From positions 95,804-159,803 of the forward strand of contig NZ_JBHMQT010000055.1 of NCBI RefSeq assembly GCF_042435035.1: a stretch of 64,000 nucleotides of DNA, in the 5' to 3' direction. Below are positions 9,666 through 18,052 of this stretch, piece by piece. This DNA comes from Sphaerimonospora cavernae (GTDB taxonomy: Bacteria; Actinomycetota; Actinomycetes; Streptosporangiales; Streptosporangiaceae). Made by a program: the position numbers and the translations under genes. A model generated the notes under the pieces. The model did no database searches and was not told where the DNA came from. It worked only from the letters and a program-made list of their open reading frames with translations. How positions within the stretch are numbered: position 1 is the stretch's first letter; the number at the start of each line of letters is the position of its first letter.

Positions 9666-11342
9666 ATGACCGGGATGAACGGGCCGCTGATCGTCCAGTC
9701 GGACAAGACGCTGCTGCTCGAAGTCGATCACGAGCTGGCCGACGCGTGCCGCAAGGCGATCGCGCCGTTCGCCGAGTTGGAGCGCGCCCCCGAGCATGTC
9801 CACACCTACCGGGTGACCCCGCTTGCGCTGTGGAACGCCAGGGCCGCGGGGCACGACGCCGAGCAGGTCGTCGACGCGCTGATCACCTACAGCCGCTATC
9901 CGGTGCCGCACGCGATGCTGGTCGACGTCGCCGAGACGATGGCCAGGTACGGCCGGCTGCGGTTGGAGAAGCATCCGACCCAGGGGTTGGCCCTCACCGC
10001 CACCGACCGCGCCGTCCTGGAGGAGGTGCTGCGCTCCAAGAAGGTGCAGCCGCTGTTGGGTGAGCGGTTCAGCCCCGACGCGGTCGCCGTGCATCCCTCC
10101 GAGCGCGGCAACATCAAGCAACTGCTACTCAAGCTCGGCTGGCCGGCCGAGGACCTCGCCGGGTACGTGGACGGCGAGCATCACCCGATCGCGCTGCGCG
10201 AGGAGGGCTGGACGCTGCGGCCATACCAGAAGGAGGCCGCGGACGCGTTCTGGAACGGCGGATCGGGCGTGGTCGTGCTGCCCTGCGGCGCGGGCAAGAC
10301 GATCGTCGGGGCCGCGGCGATGGCGCACGCGCAGGCCACCACGCTCATCCTGGTCACCAACACGGTCTCAGCCCACCAGTGGAAGCAGGAGCTGATCAAG
10401 CGCACCTCGCTGACCGAGGACGAGATCGGCGAGTACACCGGGACGAAGAAGGAGATCCGCCCGGTCACCATCGCCACCTATCAGGTGATGACGACGAGAC
10501 GGCAGGGTGCGTACCGGCACCTGGAGTTGTTCGACGCCCGCGACTGGGGGCTGATCGTCTATGACGAGGTGCACCTCCTGCCCGCGCCGATCTTCCGGAT
10601 GACGGCCGATCTCCAGGCGCGTCGCCGGGTCGGCCTGACCGCCACCCTGGTACGCGAGGACGGCCGCGAGGGCGACGTCTTCTCGCTCATCGGGCCGAAA
10701 CGGTACGACGCGCCGTGGAAGGAGATGGAGAACCAGGGCTGGATCGCGCCGGCCGAGTGCGTCGAGGTGCGGGTGACGCTCAGCGACGAGGAACGGCTGG
10801 CTTACGCCATGACCGAGGCCGACGAGCGCTACCGCTTCTGCGCGACCACCCCGTCGAAGAACCGGGTGGCCGAGGCGCTGGTACGGCGGCACGCGGGCGA
10901 ACAGGTCCTGGTCATCGGGCAGTACATCGACCAGCTCGACGAGTTGGGCGAGCACCTCGACGCGCCCGTGATCAAGGGAGAGACTCGGGTCCGGGAGCGG
11001 GAGCGCCTGTTCCAGGCGTTCCGCGACAAGGAGATCCAGGTCCTTGTGGTGTCGAAGGTGGCCAACTTCTCCATCGACCTGCCGGAGGCGGCCGTGGCCA
11101 TCCAGGTCTCCGGCACCTTCGGCTCACGTCAGGAGGAGGCGCAGCGGCTCGGCCGCGTGCTGCGGCCGAAGGCCGACGGCGGCGGCGCGCGCTTCTACTC
11201 GATCGTCAGCCGTGACACCGTCGACCAGGACTTCGCCGCCCACCGGCAGCGCTTCCTCGCCGAGCAGGGCTACGCGTACCACATCATCGACGCCGACGAC
11301 GTCGGTGAGGAGAACCCGTTCCCAAGGACTGAACACGAGTAG
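9666..11342 (+). CDS. XPB-type DNA repair helicase (SF2)
   Basis: 558 residues from the ATG at 9666 (MTGMNGPLIVQSDKTLLLEVDHE). It closely follows the actinobacterial XPB pattern. An N-terminal damage-recognition-like domain is followed by RecA domain 1 with Walker A PCGAGKT (around residue 208) and DEVH box (about 300-303), motif III GLTATLVRED, and RecA domain 2 with SGTFGSRQEEAQRLGRVLRPK. It is an ATP-dependent 3'-5' DNA helicase. The frame extends upstream to 9621, but the conserved start is at 9666. It is paired with the helicase-associated gene upstream, and convergent with the PNPOx gene. Confidence 0.95.
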   Translation: MTGMNGPLIVQSDKTLLLEVDHELADACRKAIAPFAELERAPEHVHTYRVTPLALWNARAAGHDAEQVVDALITYSRYPVPHAMLVDVAETMARYGRLRLEKHPTQGLALTATDRAVLEEVLRSKKVQPLLGERFSPDAVAVHPSERGNIKQLLLKLGWPAEDLAGYVDGEHHPIALREEGWTLRPYQKEAADAFWNGGSGVVVLPCGAGKTIVGAAAMAHAQATTLILVTNTVSAHQWKQELIKRTSLTEDEIGEYTGTKKEIRPVTIATYQVMTTRRQGAYRHLELFDARDWGLIVYDEVHLLPAPIFRMTADLQARRRVGLTATLVREDGREGDVFSLIGPKRYDAPWKEMENQGWIAPAECVEVRVTLSDEERLAYAMTEADERYRFCATTPSKNRVAEALVRRHAGEQVLVIGQYIDQLDELGEHLDAPVIKGETRVRERERLFQAFRDKEIQVLVVSKVANFSIDLPEAAVAIQVSGTFGSRQEEAQRLGRVLRPKADGGGARFYSIVSRDTVDQDFAAHRQRFLAEQGYAYHIIDADDVGEENPFPRTEHE

Positions 11343-11395
11343 TTCATCTTCGGCCGCGTGCCCCGAACGGTGGTGGAAGCGCGCCGACCGCGACG

Positions 11396-12010
11396 TCATC
11401 GCTGTCGTCTCAACTCCGCGTTCTCCCTTTCCAGGTGTGCTACTCGCTGCTGGAGCGACTCCACAGCGGGCCGCAGTTCTTCCATGCTGTAGCGAGGAAC
11501 AATGTGTTGCGGGCAGTTCCAGTCGTAGGCCTCGACCTTGATGAGGATGAGGCGTTCGACGATGGCCCGGTACTCACGAGGGCGCAGGCGCTCGGCGATG
11601 TCCGGATGCGGCTCGGAGGCGACGGGACGAGCCCACCCGGCAATCTTAAGTCTGGTCTGGGAGGGGTAGTCGATGAGCAGCAGTGACACTCGATTGTCCG
11701 CGTCCAGGTTACCCGTGGTGATGTACTGCCGGTTTCCGCGGAAGTCCGCGAAGCCCAGAGTGGAGTCGTCCAGAGCCTGGAGGAAGCCGACCGGACCTCC
11801 GCGGTGCTGGACGTAGGGCCAACCGGTGGAACCGGCACTGGCGATGAAGAAGGTGTCCACGCTGGAGACGAACATCATCTCCTCCGGCCCGAGGCGGTCC
11901 GCATCCTCGGCGCTGGCCGCCATACGTGCGTATGCGGTGCGACTGCCGTGCATCCGCTGGTGGCGCTGTACCTCCTCGGTGAACAGCAACTGCGCATAGC
12001 GGCTGGTCAT
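11396..12010 (-). CDS. Pyridoxamine 5'-phosphate oxidase-family flavoprotein with coiled-coil tail
   Basis: 204 residues, ATG at 12010 behind AGGAG. The core is a split-barrel FMN-binding fold: MMFVSSVDTFFIASAGSTGWPYVQHRGGPVGFLQALDD, then LGFADFRGNRQYITTGNLDADNRVSLLLIDYP. The C-terminus is a heptad-like coiled coil (about 180-204). It probably binds FMN or F420 and reduces an unknown substrate. The PNPOx name does not imply vitamin B6 synthesis. The gene is 9 bp after the HPP-family gene, so both are in one operon divergent from CGNR regulator 1. A second, larger PNPOx protein lies at 25856-26800 beside another CGNR regulator. Confidence 0.85.
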   Translation of the reverse strand: MTSRYAQLLFTEEVQRHQRMHGSRTAYARMAASAEDADRLGPEEMMFVSSVDTFFIASAGSTGWPYVQHRGGPVGFLQALDDSTLGFADFRGNRQYITTGNLDADNRVSLLLIDYPSQTRLKIAGWARPVASEPHPDIAERLRPREYRAIVERLILIKVEAYDWNCPQHIVPRYSMEELRPAVESLQQRVAHLERENAELRRQR

Positions 12011-12019
12011 GAGCGGCTC

Positions 12020-12556
12020 CTACCACCAGTAGGCGGGATAGCGGGCAGTCTTGCCCATGCGGCCGGCAGCGATGCCGACCGCGACGAGGACGAGCGTGGC
12101 CAGCGCCAGCAGGGCGAGGAAACTCATGGCAGGGGGTTCAGTGAGAACCGCGATGACCGCGGTGGCCGCAGCGGGGGAATGCGGAGCTCGCGCCAGGGCC
12201 ATGGCCCCGATGGCAAGACCTCCGGCCACACCAGCCGACCACAGGGAGTTGCCGATGGCGGCCAGACAGATCAGGCCTACCGCACCGGAGATCAGCTGCC
12301 CGCCGATGACGCTACGAGGCTGGGCCAAGGGGAGTGTGGGAGCCGCGAAGACGAGAGCCGCGCTCGCGGCGAGGGGAGGGATCAGCACGGGCTGGTTCAG
12401 GATCTCGCCGATCACGACCAGGAGTGTCAGACCGACCACGCCGGCCGCCGTGGCGACGCCGATCGCCGCGGCCGGGTTCCTGGCGGGCGCCTTCCCGTGC
12501 AGTTGTACACGGACGCGGCTGGTCTTCGTGATGGAGGAAAGCTGCGTGTCGACCAT
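12020..12556 (-). CDS. HPP-family membrane protein
   Basis: 178 residues with a cytosolic N-terminus and four to five hydrophobic helices. PAAAIGVATAAGVVGLTLLVVIGEILNQP, VLIPPLAASAALVF and the signature LAQPRSVIGGQLISGAVGL match the HPP domain (PF04982). HPP proteins are integral membrane proteins; a nitrite-transport role has been reported for some plant/cyanobacterial members (established knowledge, not shown here). ATG at 12556 follows AAGGA. It is first in an operon with the PNPOx gene. The CTAA/TTAG dyad lies 40 bp upstream. Confidence 0.85.
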   Translation of the reverse strand: MVDTQLSSITKTSRVRVQLHGKAPARNPAAAIGVATAAGVVGLTLLVVIGEILNQPVLIPPLAASAALVFAAPTLPLAQPRSVIGGQLISGAVGLICLAAIGNSLWSAGVAGGLAIGAMALARAPHSPAAATAVIAVLTEPPAMSFLALLALATLVLVAVGIAAGRMGKTARYPAYWW

Positions 12557-12596
12557 GTGGATTCCTTACGGGAGTCTCGACAAGAGCTGAGGCGAC

Positions 12597-12626
12597 CTAA
12601 TGCATAAATGAAGATCTAAGCATTAG
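12597..12626. promoter_or_regulatory. CTAATGC...GCATTAG dyad between HPP and CGNR regulator 1
   Basis: Perfect 7-bp arms CTAATGC (12597-12603) and GCATTAG (12620-12626) give a 30-bp element. It is 40 bp upstream of the HPP start and 119 bp upstream of the CGNR start. Similar 29-30-bp CTAA...TTAG dyads sit at 15848-15876 and 25231-25260, beside the other two CGNR genes. Confidence 0.65.
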
Positions 12627-12745
12627 CTAGATATAGCAGGGTGTCGGCTGCCGGAGCAAGATATTCCTGTGGCGGCGGTCTCCTCCGGTGCCCGCCGCCG
12701 GAGGAGACTGTGGCGGGAGCGGGATCGAAACGCCAGGATGGAGTG

Positions 12746-13384
12746 ATGAGCGAGTCGGCGGAGCAGCACCGAGCCTGCGGGACGATCGACGATCTTCCGC
12801 TGATCGGTGAGCCCCTTCCTCTAGAGTTGGTGAACACCACGTACGTCAAAGGTGGGATGCGGGGCTCGGTGGTCGACGCGCTGTGCGTCCCCGAGGATCT
12901 GGACAAGTGGTTTGCGCTACATCAGGACAACTTCGATGCTTCGCTGGGTGCCGCCCTGCGAGACGTGGCTCCCGCCAGCGGCGATCACCTGAGTCGGTTC
13001 CGTGTCCTGCGCCGGGCGCTGCGCGCCCTCGCAACCGCACGGACGGATGGCACGGCGCCAAGCGCTGCGGCGGTGGGGCTGGTCAACCGAACCGCCCAGT
13101 TGTCGGCACACTGGGATGAACTGGACCCGGCGGATCCATTCGTGGCGCTGCGCAGGTGGGGTGAGGCCGACCCCCGTCTTGTCGCGCTGGGTGTCGTCGC
13201 GCAGGAGGGTGTGCGGCTGCTCGCCGGAGCCTCGGCAGTCGGCCTGCGAGCTTGCTCGGCGCCGGGGTGCGTCCTCTTTTTCATCAAGAGTCATCCACGA
13301 CGCGAATGGTGCACTGTGGGTTGTGGCAACCGCGTGCGGGTCGCCCGGTACAGCCGGAGGTTCGTCGGCGACCCGCCAGAGTGA
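12746..13384 (+). CDS. CGNR zinc-finger (ABATE-type) regulator 1
   Basis: 212 residues from the ATG at 12746. The N-terminal ABATE domain contains IGEPLPLELVNTTYVKGG. The C-terminal zinc finger has ACSAPGCVLFF then REWCTVGCGNRVRVARYSRR, the CGNR motif thought to bind DNA. Such proteins are presumed actinobacterial stress-related transcription factors. It diverges from the HPP-PNPOx operon, its likely target, and is the first of three CGNR paralogues in 13 kb. An upstream in-frame start at 12641 is possible but lacks family residues. Confidence 0.9.
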   Translation: MSESAEQHRACGTIDDLPLIGEPLPLELVNTTYVKGGMRGSVVDALCVPEDLDKWFALHQDNFDASLGAALRDVAPASGDHLSRFRVLRRALRALATARTDGTAPSAAAVGLVNRTAQLSAHWDELDPADPFVALRRWGEADPRLVALGVVAQEGVRLLAGASAVGLRACSAPGCVLFFIKSHPRREWCTVGCGNRVRVARYSRRFVGDPPE

Positions 13385-13386
13385 GC

Positions 13387-13414
13387 GGGCGCCGCGGCTC
13401 GTGCCGCGGCGCCC
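13387..13414. terminator. Bidirectional hairpin between CGNR 1 and haloperoxidase
   Basis: A perfect 12-bp G/C stem (GGGCGCCGCGGC at 13387-13398, complement 13403-13414) with a TCGT tetraloop lies directly after the CGNR stop and ahead of the convergent haloperoxidase stop. Most likely it ends transcription from both sides. Confidence 0.8.
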
Positions 13415-13432
13415 GAGTGATTGATGCTGGGC

Positions 13433-14821
13433 TCAGTTCAGCACGTTGGCGTACACGTAGTCGGAGACCTTGTAGCCCAACTCCAAGGCGGCGGCGTTGT
13501 CCCACTCGAAGTGCACACCGAGCCACTTGCGGCTGTCTGCCTTCTCCTTCGCCGCGCTGCTCAGGCTGGAGAACGACCGGGTCACGCCTTGGGCGAAGGG
13601 GTCATCGGTGGCGCCGGTGAAGGACAGCGAGTCGGTTCCGAAGTAGTTGCGCAGGATGCCCGCCCACGCGGCCGCGATGCCAGAGTGCCCGGAGGTATAG
13701 GTCGGGAAGCTGGGGCTGAAGCTGTTCCCGGCCAGGTCCTGCTCCAGCGGCTTCCAACTGGGGTCGGGGGTGATCGCAGGGTTGGGCACCTGATCGGCAA
13801 GGTTGATGGCGTGCTCGGGCCGCCAGACGTCCCAGTCGGTGCTGTACTTGGAGTCCCAGACTGCGATGCCCGCGTCGGCGAGGGCGATGGAGGTCAGAGC
13901 GAACAGCTTGGCGCTGTTGAACGAGGTGCCGAACGGACGGTACTTGGTGTAAACCGCGATGGTGTGGTCGTACTGCTGGCCCACAGGCTTGTACGTGCCC
14001 TCGATGTCATTGGCCCAGAAGTGGGCGGCCTGGGTCTGGTCGGCGGTCCGGGCGGTCGAGGTCCTGCCGCCGATGGCCTTGAGTTCGTTGACCTGCGCGG
14101 CGTACTCGGGACTCTTCAGCATCTGCTCAGCGTTGGTGAACCCTCCGATGGGACCCGGCCGGAACTGGGAGCCGGAGGTGAGGGCGAAAGGCTTGACCTT
14201 CCCCCAGTTCGCCCCGCCGGCTGGGCGGGCCGGGTCCGGGCGCCAGTGACCCGGCTCGATGGTGGGGACATAGGGAGTCGTGTCTTCAGATCCGTCGCCC
14301 GTCCGGTCCGCGATGATCGCGTTGGCGGTCTTTATCCCGAGCAGGCGCCCCTTGTTCTTGTCCGACGTCGAGCCGAAGTCCGGCATCGCCAGGGCGGTGT
14401 TGAGCTTGGTGTCGAGGTCGGGGGTGGGATAGCTCGGGAAAGCGCTCTTCAGCGCCGTGTACGCAGCGTAGTCGATCGCGGTGTTCAGTGCTCCGACAGC
14501 ACCGAAGGCAGCCGGGTCCTTGGTCAGATAGGGCTTGCCGATCGGGAAGACGGAGTTCACCGCGTCGTAAACGGCGAGGTTCATCATGGCGCCGCCCCGA
14601 GTCAGCGGGCCCGGCGTGCCACCGGTGTGTCGGAAAACATCCAGGATGACACGGTTCCAGTACAGGACGTGGTCGTACTTGCCGAGAGAGAAGGATTGGG
14701 TGCTGATGTCCGCCGCGGCAGGGAGCGCGGGGGTCACGGTCAGCGAGACAACGCCGGCCAGAGCTGAACCGGCGACCCCCAACTTGAACAGGGACCTGCG
14801 CGTAAGACGTGAACGGTGCAT
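13433..14821 (-). CDS. Tat-exported vanadium-dependent haloperoxidase-family protein
   Basis: 462 residues from the ATG at 14821, with GAGGAA close upstream. The N-terminus is a twin-arginine signal (LTRRSLFKLGVAGSALAGVVSL, RR at 8-9) ending near ALPAAADIS. The mature part belongs to the vanadium haloperoxidase/PAP2 superfamily: DWDVWRPEHAI (about 333-337), PTYTSGHSGI with the His of the SGH motif (about 373-382), and LGVHFEWD (434-441), whose His would ligate vanadate. It is probably a secreted halide oxidant or a phosphatase-like enzyme. The family cannot be split on motifs alone. It lies 308 bp downstream of CGNR regulator 2 on the same strand. Confidence 0.87.
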   Translation of the reverse strand: MHRSRLTRRSLFKLGVAGSALAGVVSLTVTPALPAAADISTQSFSLGKYDHVLYWNRVILDVFRHTGGTPGPLTRGGAMMNLAVYDAVNSVFPIGKPYLTKDPAAFGAVGALNTAIDYAAYTALKSAFPSYPTPDLDTKLNTALAMPDFGSTSDKNKGRLLGIKTANAIIADRTGDGSEDTTPYVPTIEPGHWRPDPARPAGGANWGKVKPFALTSGSQFRPGPIGGFTNAEQMLKSPEYAAQVNELKAIGGRTSTARTADQTQAAHFWANDIEGTYKPVGQQYDHTIAVYTKYRPFGTSFNSAKLFALTSIALADAGIAVWDSKYSTDWDVWRPEHAINLADQVPNPAITPDPSWKPLEQDLAGNSFSPSFPTYTSGHSGIAAAWAGILRNYFGTDSLSFTGATDDPFAQGVTRSFSSLSSAAKEKADSRKWLGVHFEWDNAAALELGYKVSDYVYANVLN

Positions 14822-15129
14822 GCGATTCCTCGACTTGCTTACCCAGTGAATGGCCCAGACCCGCGGACCCGATGCGAGGCATGGCGAACCACAGGCATGC
14901 GGACGCGTGCCTCGATGCGGGCGGGTGGGGGGCAAGGCGTGTCGCTTGAGCGAAGTCTTGCCTCGACGGGAACACTAGTTCTCGATCACACACCACGACT
15001 GAGAGGTACTCAGATGGGAGATATCGATTCTGGCGATGGCTGAAGATGGCTGAGGCCATCGCGACACAAGTTATAACGCAGTGGCTATACGCGGCCGTTA
15101 GAAAGAGGACCTGTTGTCGGGGCTACCGT
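14822..15129. other. 308-bp leader of the haloperoxidase gene, with a TAACG...CGTTA dyad
   Basis: No gene is supported here. A 27-bp element with arms TAACG (15074-15078) and CGTTA (15096-15100) resembles, less perfectly, the CTAA/TTAG dyads at the CGNR loci. It sits just past the CGNR 2 stop, so it could control haloperoxidase transcription from a distance. Confidence 0.35.
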
Positions 15130-15786
15130 TCACGCTGTTCCGTCAGGGTCGCCACTGTGCTCGTCGGTCCGCGGGCACTTGCGGTTGTGCCGGGCGTAGT
15201 GACGCGCCGCGCGGGCGCGGTTGCCGCACGCGGTTGAACACCACTCACGGCGCGAGCGGGTGTGGTCGAAGAAGAGCACGCAGCCCGGTGCGGAACAGCG
15301 CCGAACCGCCGATCCCGTATCCCCGGTCAGCAGTTTGATAGCGCTTTGGGCGAGCTCCGCCTGCACGCCGAGCAGCGGGGAGGCGACCCCCGCCACGAGC
15401 GCGGTCGGCCGATCTCCAGGCGCCCACTCCAGCAGCATCCACAGGCAGTTCATGCTGCTGGCACGGTTCAGTTGGGCCACATCCCAGGGGCTCGGAATGG
15501 AGCCGTCGACGTAGGCCTGAAGGAGACCGCGGACGGCGTCACGCAGCAACGTGAAGAACCGGACGTCGGCGCCTTTGATGTGTTCGAGGCAGTCGCCGTC
15601 AAGTGCGACGGCGAATCGGTCGCGGCAGGCTTCAAGCCAGCGCCTCAGTTCCCCTGGGGAGCCGATGCCCTCCCGAAGCACACCATGCTCCGCATACAGC
15701 GTGTTGGCGAATTCCAGCGCGAGCGGTTCCCCCCGTACAGGCGGCACCCCCTCGGCGGACGTGGTGGGTTCGGTGTGTGAGGCCAT
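15130..15786 (-). CDS. CGNR zinc-finger (ABATE-type) regulator 2
   Basis: 218 residues, ATG at 15786. The ABATE domain shows VRGEPLALEFANTLYAEHGV. The zinc finger shows RRCSAPGCVLFFDHTRSRREWCSTACGNRARAARHYARHNR. Same family as the proteins at 12746 and 24486, but clearly divergent in the middle. It is upstream of the haloperoxidase on the same strand and divergent from the LysR gene. The dyad at 15848-15876 lies 62 bp upstream of its start. Confidence 0.9.
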   Translation of the reverse strand: MASHTEPTTSAEGVPPVRGEPLALEFANTLYAEHGVLREGIGSPGELRRWLEACRDRFAVALDGDCLEHIKGADVRFFTLLRDAVRGLLQAYVDGSIPSPWDVAQLNRASSMNCLWMLLEWAPGDRPTALVAGVASPLLGVQAELAQSAIKLLTGDTGSAVRRCSAPGCVLFFDHTRSRREWCSTACGNRARAARHYARHNRKCPRTDEHSGDPDGTA

Positions 15787-15847
15787 GAAGATCCTTCCGT
15801 AGGGTTAGCGCGCAGGGCCCTGACATCCACCTGTTGACAAAAGGTTC

Positions 15848-15876
15848 CTAATGCGCCGTATTCTATCCCCCGTTAG
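15848..15876. promoter_or_regulatory. CTAATGC...GTTAG dyad and overlapping promoters upstream of CGNR 2
   Basis: CTAATGC (15848-15854) and CGTTAG (15871-15876) frame a 29-bp element matching those near the other CGNR genes. On the plus strand TTGACA (15834-15839) lies 19 nt before TATTCT (15859-15864). On the minus strand TAGAAT reads toward CGNR 2. The dyad would therefore overlap both promoters. Additional GGTTAG copies occur at 15803 and 15986. Confidence 0.55.
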
Positions 15877-16078
15877 ACGTGATCGGTTACCGTTGGTCTC
15901 TGAGTGATCGGCTTCTGTAATCGGTCGACGGACCACGGGCGTGCCGGTTCGCTCGTGACGGGGAGAAAACGTACGGCTGGGGGTCGGTTAGCTCGGCAAC
16001 TGTGTGTGAGCGACCGGTCGCCCTCGGGCGGAGATCCTGTTTTCTCATAGCGGGAATTCGTCGTTGCATGGAGGCCGC

Positions 16079-16993
16079 GTGACCACGTACGATCTTGCGC
16101 TCTACCAACTCCGTACTTACCGTGAAGTCGCACGTCTGGGGAGTTTCACTAAGGCTGCGCGGAGCCTTGGATATGCACAATCGAGTGTCACCTCCCATAT
16201 ACGAACAATCGAAACTCAGGTCGGCACCCAACTGGTACGGCGTCTTCCGCACGGGGTGCGGCTTACTGCGGCGGGAGAGATATTCCACGAGTATGTCAGC
16301 CGAATTTTCGGCGTTCTTGACGAGATGAGCGGAGCCCTCGATCCCTCCGGAGAGAAAAAGGGGCGTGTCGTCGTGGGTGCGTCATCCTTACTTATGGAGC
16401 AGCGTGTCGGGGCACTGATACGTGAATGCCGGTACAGGCATCCGAAGCTCGATGTCTCCCCGCGGCAGATGGTGATCGGAGACCTGATCGACGCAGTCCG
16501 GAACGGCGAGGTGGATCTGGCGCTAATCCACTCCGAGAGTTGGGCCCGGCCGCCGGAGTCAAGCGGCGTGGTCGTCGAATCGCTGCAACCCATCGAGGTC
16601 GTCCCCGTGGGCTCAACGGCTCTGGCCCAGGCGGAAGACAAGGAAAGGGCGCTTCGGAATGTCCGGGTGCTCGCGATCGACCCGGCCTGCCCTTCACACC
16701 AGGACCTGGCGCTGGAGTTGCGTGAGCGATACGGCATGGAGCCCACCGTCATCGAATGCGGCTCGGTCGGCAGCGCTCGCGAACTCGTGCGCAGCGGCTA
16801 CGGCATCGCTTTGCTTCCCGCTGGATCGATGCATGGGGAGGGATCAGACAGCGGGCTCGCGGTGCTTGACTGGTTCCCGCGGATGCGACTGGCGGTGTGG
16901 GCTCTGTGGGCCGGAACCGAGTTGACCGCCCCGCGGGTGCGTGTTGTGTGTGAACTCGCCGCCAGGCTGACGGGAGAGACCGCGACCGTCTGA
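16079..16993 (+). CDS. LysR-family transcriptional regulator
   Basis: 304 residues from the GTG at 16079, which has GGAGG four bases upstream. The N-terminal HTH is typical (YQLRTYREVARLGSFTKAARSLGYAQSSVTSHIRTIETQVG), followed by a periplasmic-binding-like effector domain from about residue 88. It is divergent from CGNR 2 and upstream of the cupin/glutamate-mutase cluster, so it is the natural candidate regulator of that cluster (inference). An in-frame TTG at 16064 would place the ribosome site inside the gene, so it is rejected. Confidence 0.93.
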   Translation: MTTYDLALYQLRTYREVARLGSFTKAARSLGYAQSSVTSHIRTIETQVGTQLVRRLPHGVRLTAAGEIFHEYVSRIFGVLDEMSGALDPSGEKKGRVVVGASSLLMEQRVGALIRECRYRHPKLDVSPRQMVIGDLIDAVRNGEVDLALIHSESWARPPESSGVVVESLQPIEVVPVGSTALAQAEDKERALRNVRVLAIDPACPSHQDLALELRERYGMEPTVIECGSVGSARELVRSGYGIALLPAGSMHGEGSDSGLAVLDWFPRMRLAVWALWAGTELTAPRVRVVCELAARLTGETATV

Positions 16994-17508
16994 CACCCTT
17001 CTCCCATCGATGAAGGTCCCGCTCAGCTGATGCAGCGTATCTCGCCGAGAGCCAGTGGGGCCAAGCCGGCAGGTACGGGCCGGCACCGGTAGGAGGCCGG
17101 CTCGCTGGTGCGCCAGTTGCGGCGGATCGGCAACCAGTGCGGACCGCTCAGTTGCTTTCCCCGACGGGGCTTTCGACGCTGGGCTTCGGCCTTGCCCGCT
17201 TCCAGTCCGAGCCGCCGGCCTGCCGGCCTTCCTGGCGATCGCCCGGACCGGACGCACACCGGCAGACGACGAGTCTCCGGTCAGGTCGTGATCACTGGAC
17301 AATCACCTCCACAACCTCTGGGCGCATCAGTCTGGAGTTCCAACCTCAAGCCGTCCGCTGCTTTCGCGGGCGGCTTTCACGGTATATAGACCACCCGTTC
17401 ATCGATTTTTCCGATGGCGGCCATCACCGATTCACGGCATCCGGGAGAGTGCGGACTTCCTAGTCTTTCTGGTGGAGCTGTCAACTGCGCACTATGGAAA
17501 GGTGACAA
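16994..17508. other. 515-bp gap after lysR; one hairpin, no supported gene
   Basis: Open frames on both strands here (for example 17023-17259) have no recognisable motif, no good ribosome site and an Arg/Pro-rich shadow-like composition. A hairpin with arms AAGCCGTCCGC (17348-17358) and GCGGGCGGCTT (17366-17376) with one G-T pair could be a terminator. The 3' end holds the cupin promoter region and its AAAGGTG ribosome site. Confidence 0.5.
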
Positions 17509-17925
17509 ATGGCCGAAGTATCGGTTATCCCCAATGTTTTTCGCAGCGGCTTCGAGCTCGACCAGCTCGAATGGGTTCCGTGGAAGGAACCCGGTCGGAT
17601 CGGGGTGGAGCACCATGTTCTGTGGGCCCCTGACGCGTCACGGGACGAGGACTCCGTCGGGCTGCTGCTGCGTTTCCCACCCGGCGCTCATGGAGATTTC
17701 CACGAACATCTCGGCTATGAACTGATGCTCGTTCTCGACGGCGTTCTGGACCACAGTGACGGCATCTCCTACGTCAAGGGCGACCTGGTGGTCGAAGGGC
17801 CCGGGACCGAGCACCAGATGTCCAGTCGGACGGGCTGCACGGTGCTGGCCATCCGGACACGACCCGCTGAGGCCCGTACGCCCCAGAAGGCTGTCCGGCC
17901 GGTCGGAATCACCGCCGCTCCCTGA
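17509..17925 (+). CDS. Cupin-domain protein (ChrR-like)
   Basis: 138 residues. A single conserved beta-barrel of the cupin/ChrR type: LLLRFPPGAHGDFHEHLGYELMLVLDGVLDHSDG, with HxH-type ligands in FHEH, then YVKGDLVVEGPGTEHQMSS with a further His. It probably binds a divalent metal. It could be an enzyme or sensor. It is 127 bp upstream of the glutamate mutase S gene on the same strand, so it may be the first gene of that cluster. ATG at 17509 follows AAAGGTG. Confidence 0.82.
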   Translation: MAEVSVIPNVFRSGFELDQLEWVPWKEPGRIGVEHHVLWAPDASRDEDSVGLLLRFPPGAHGDFHEHLGYELMLVLDGVLDHSDGISYVKGDLVVEGPGTEHQMSSRTGCTVLAIRTRPAEARTPQKAVRPVGITAAP

Positions 17926-18052
17926 CTCGGAGGGGGTGGAGTAGCTAGCAGACGGTGTTCCTCCGACCGCGCGCTCCGCCCCCCTTGCCTGTCGGCGGCG
18001 GCCACTCACCCGCATCGCCGGCCCTGAAGTCACCACCATCGAAAGAGCTGCC

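Noticed and set aside
17023..17302. Possible small genes in the gap after lysR
   Set aside because: Several competing frames, all Arg/Pro-rich, none with a ribosome site or motif.
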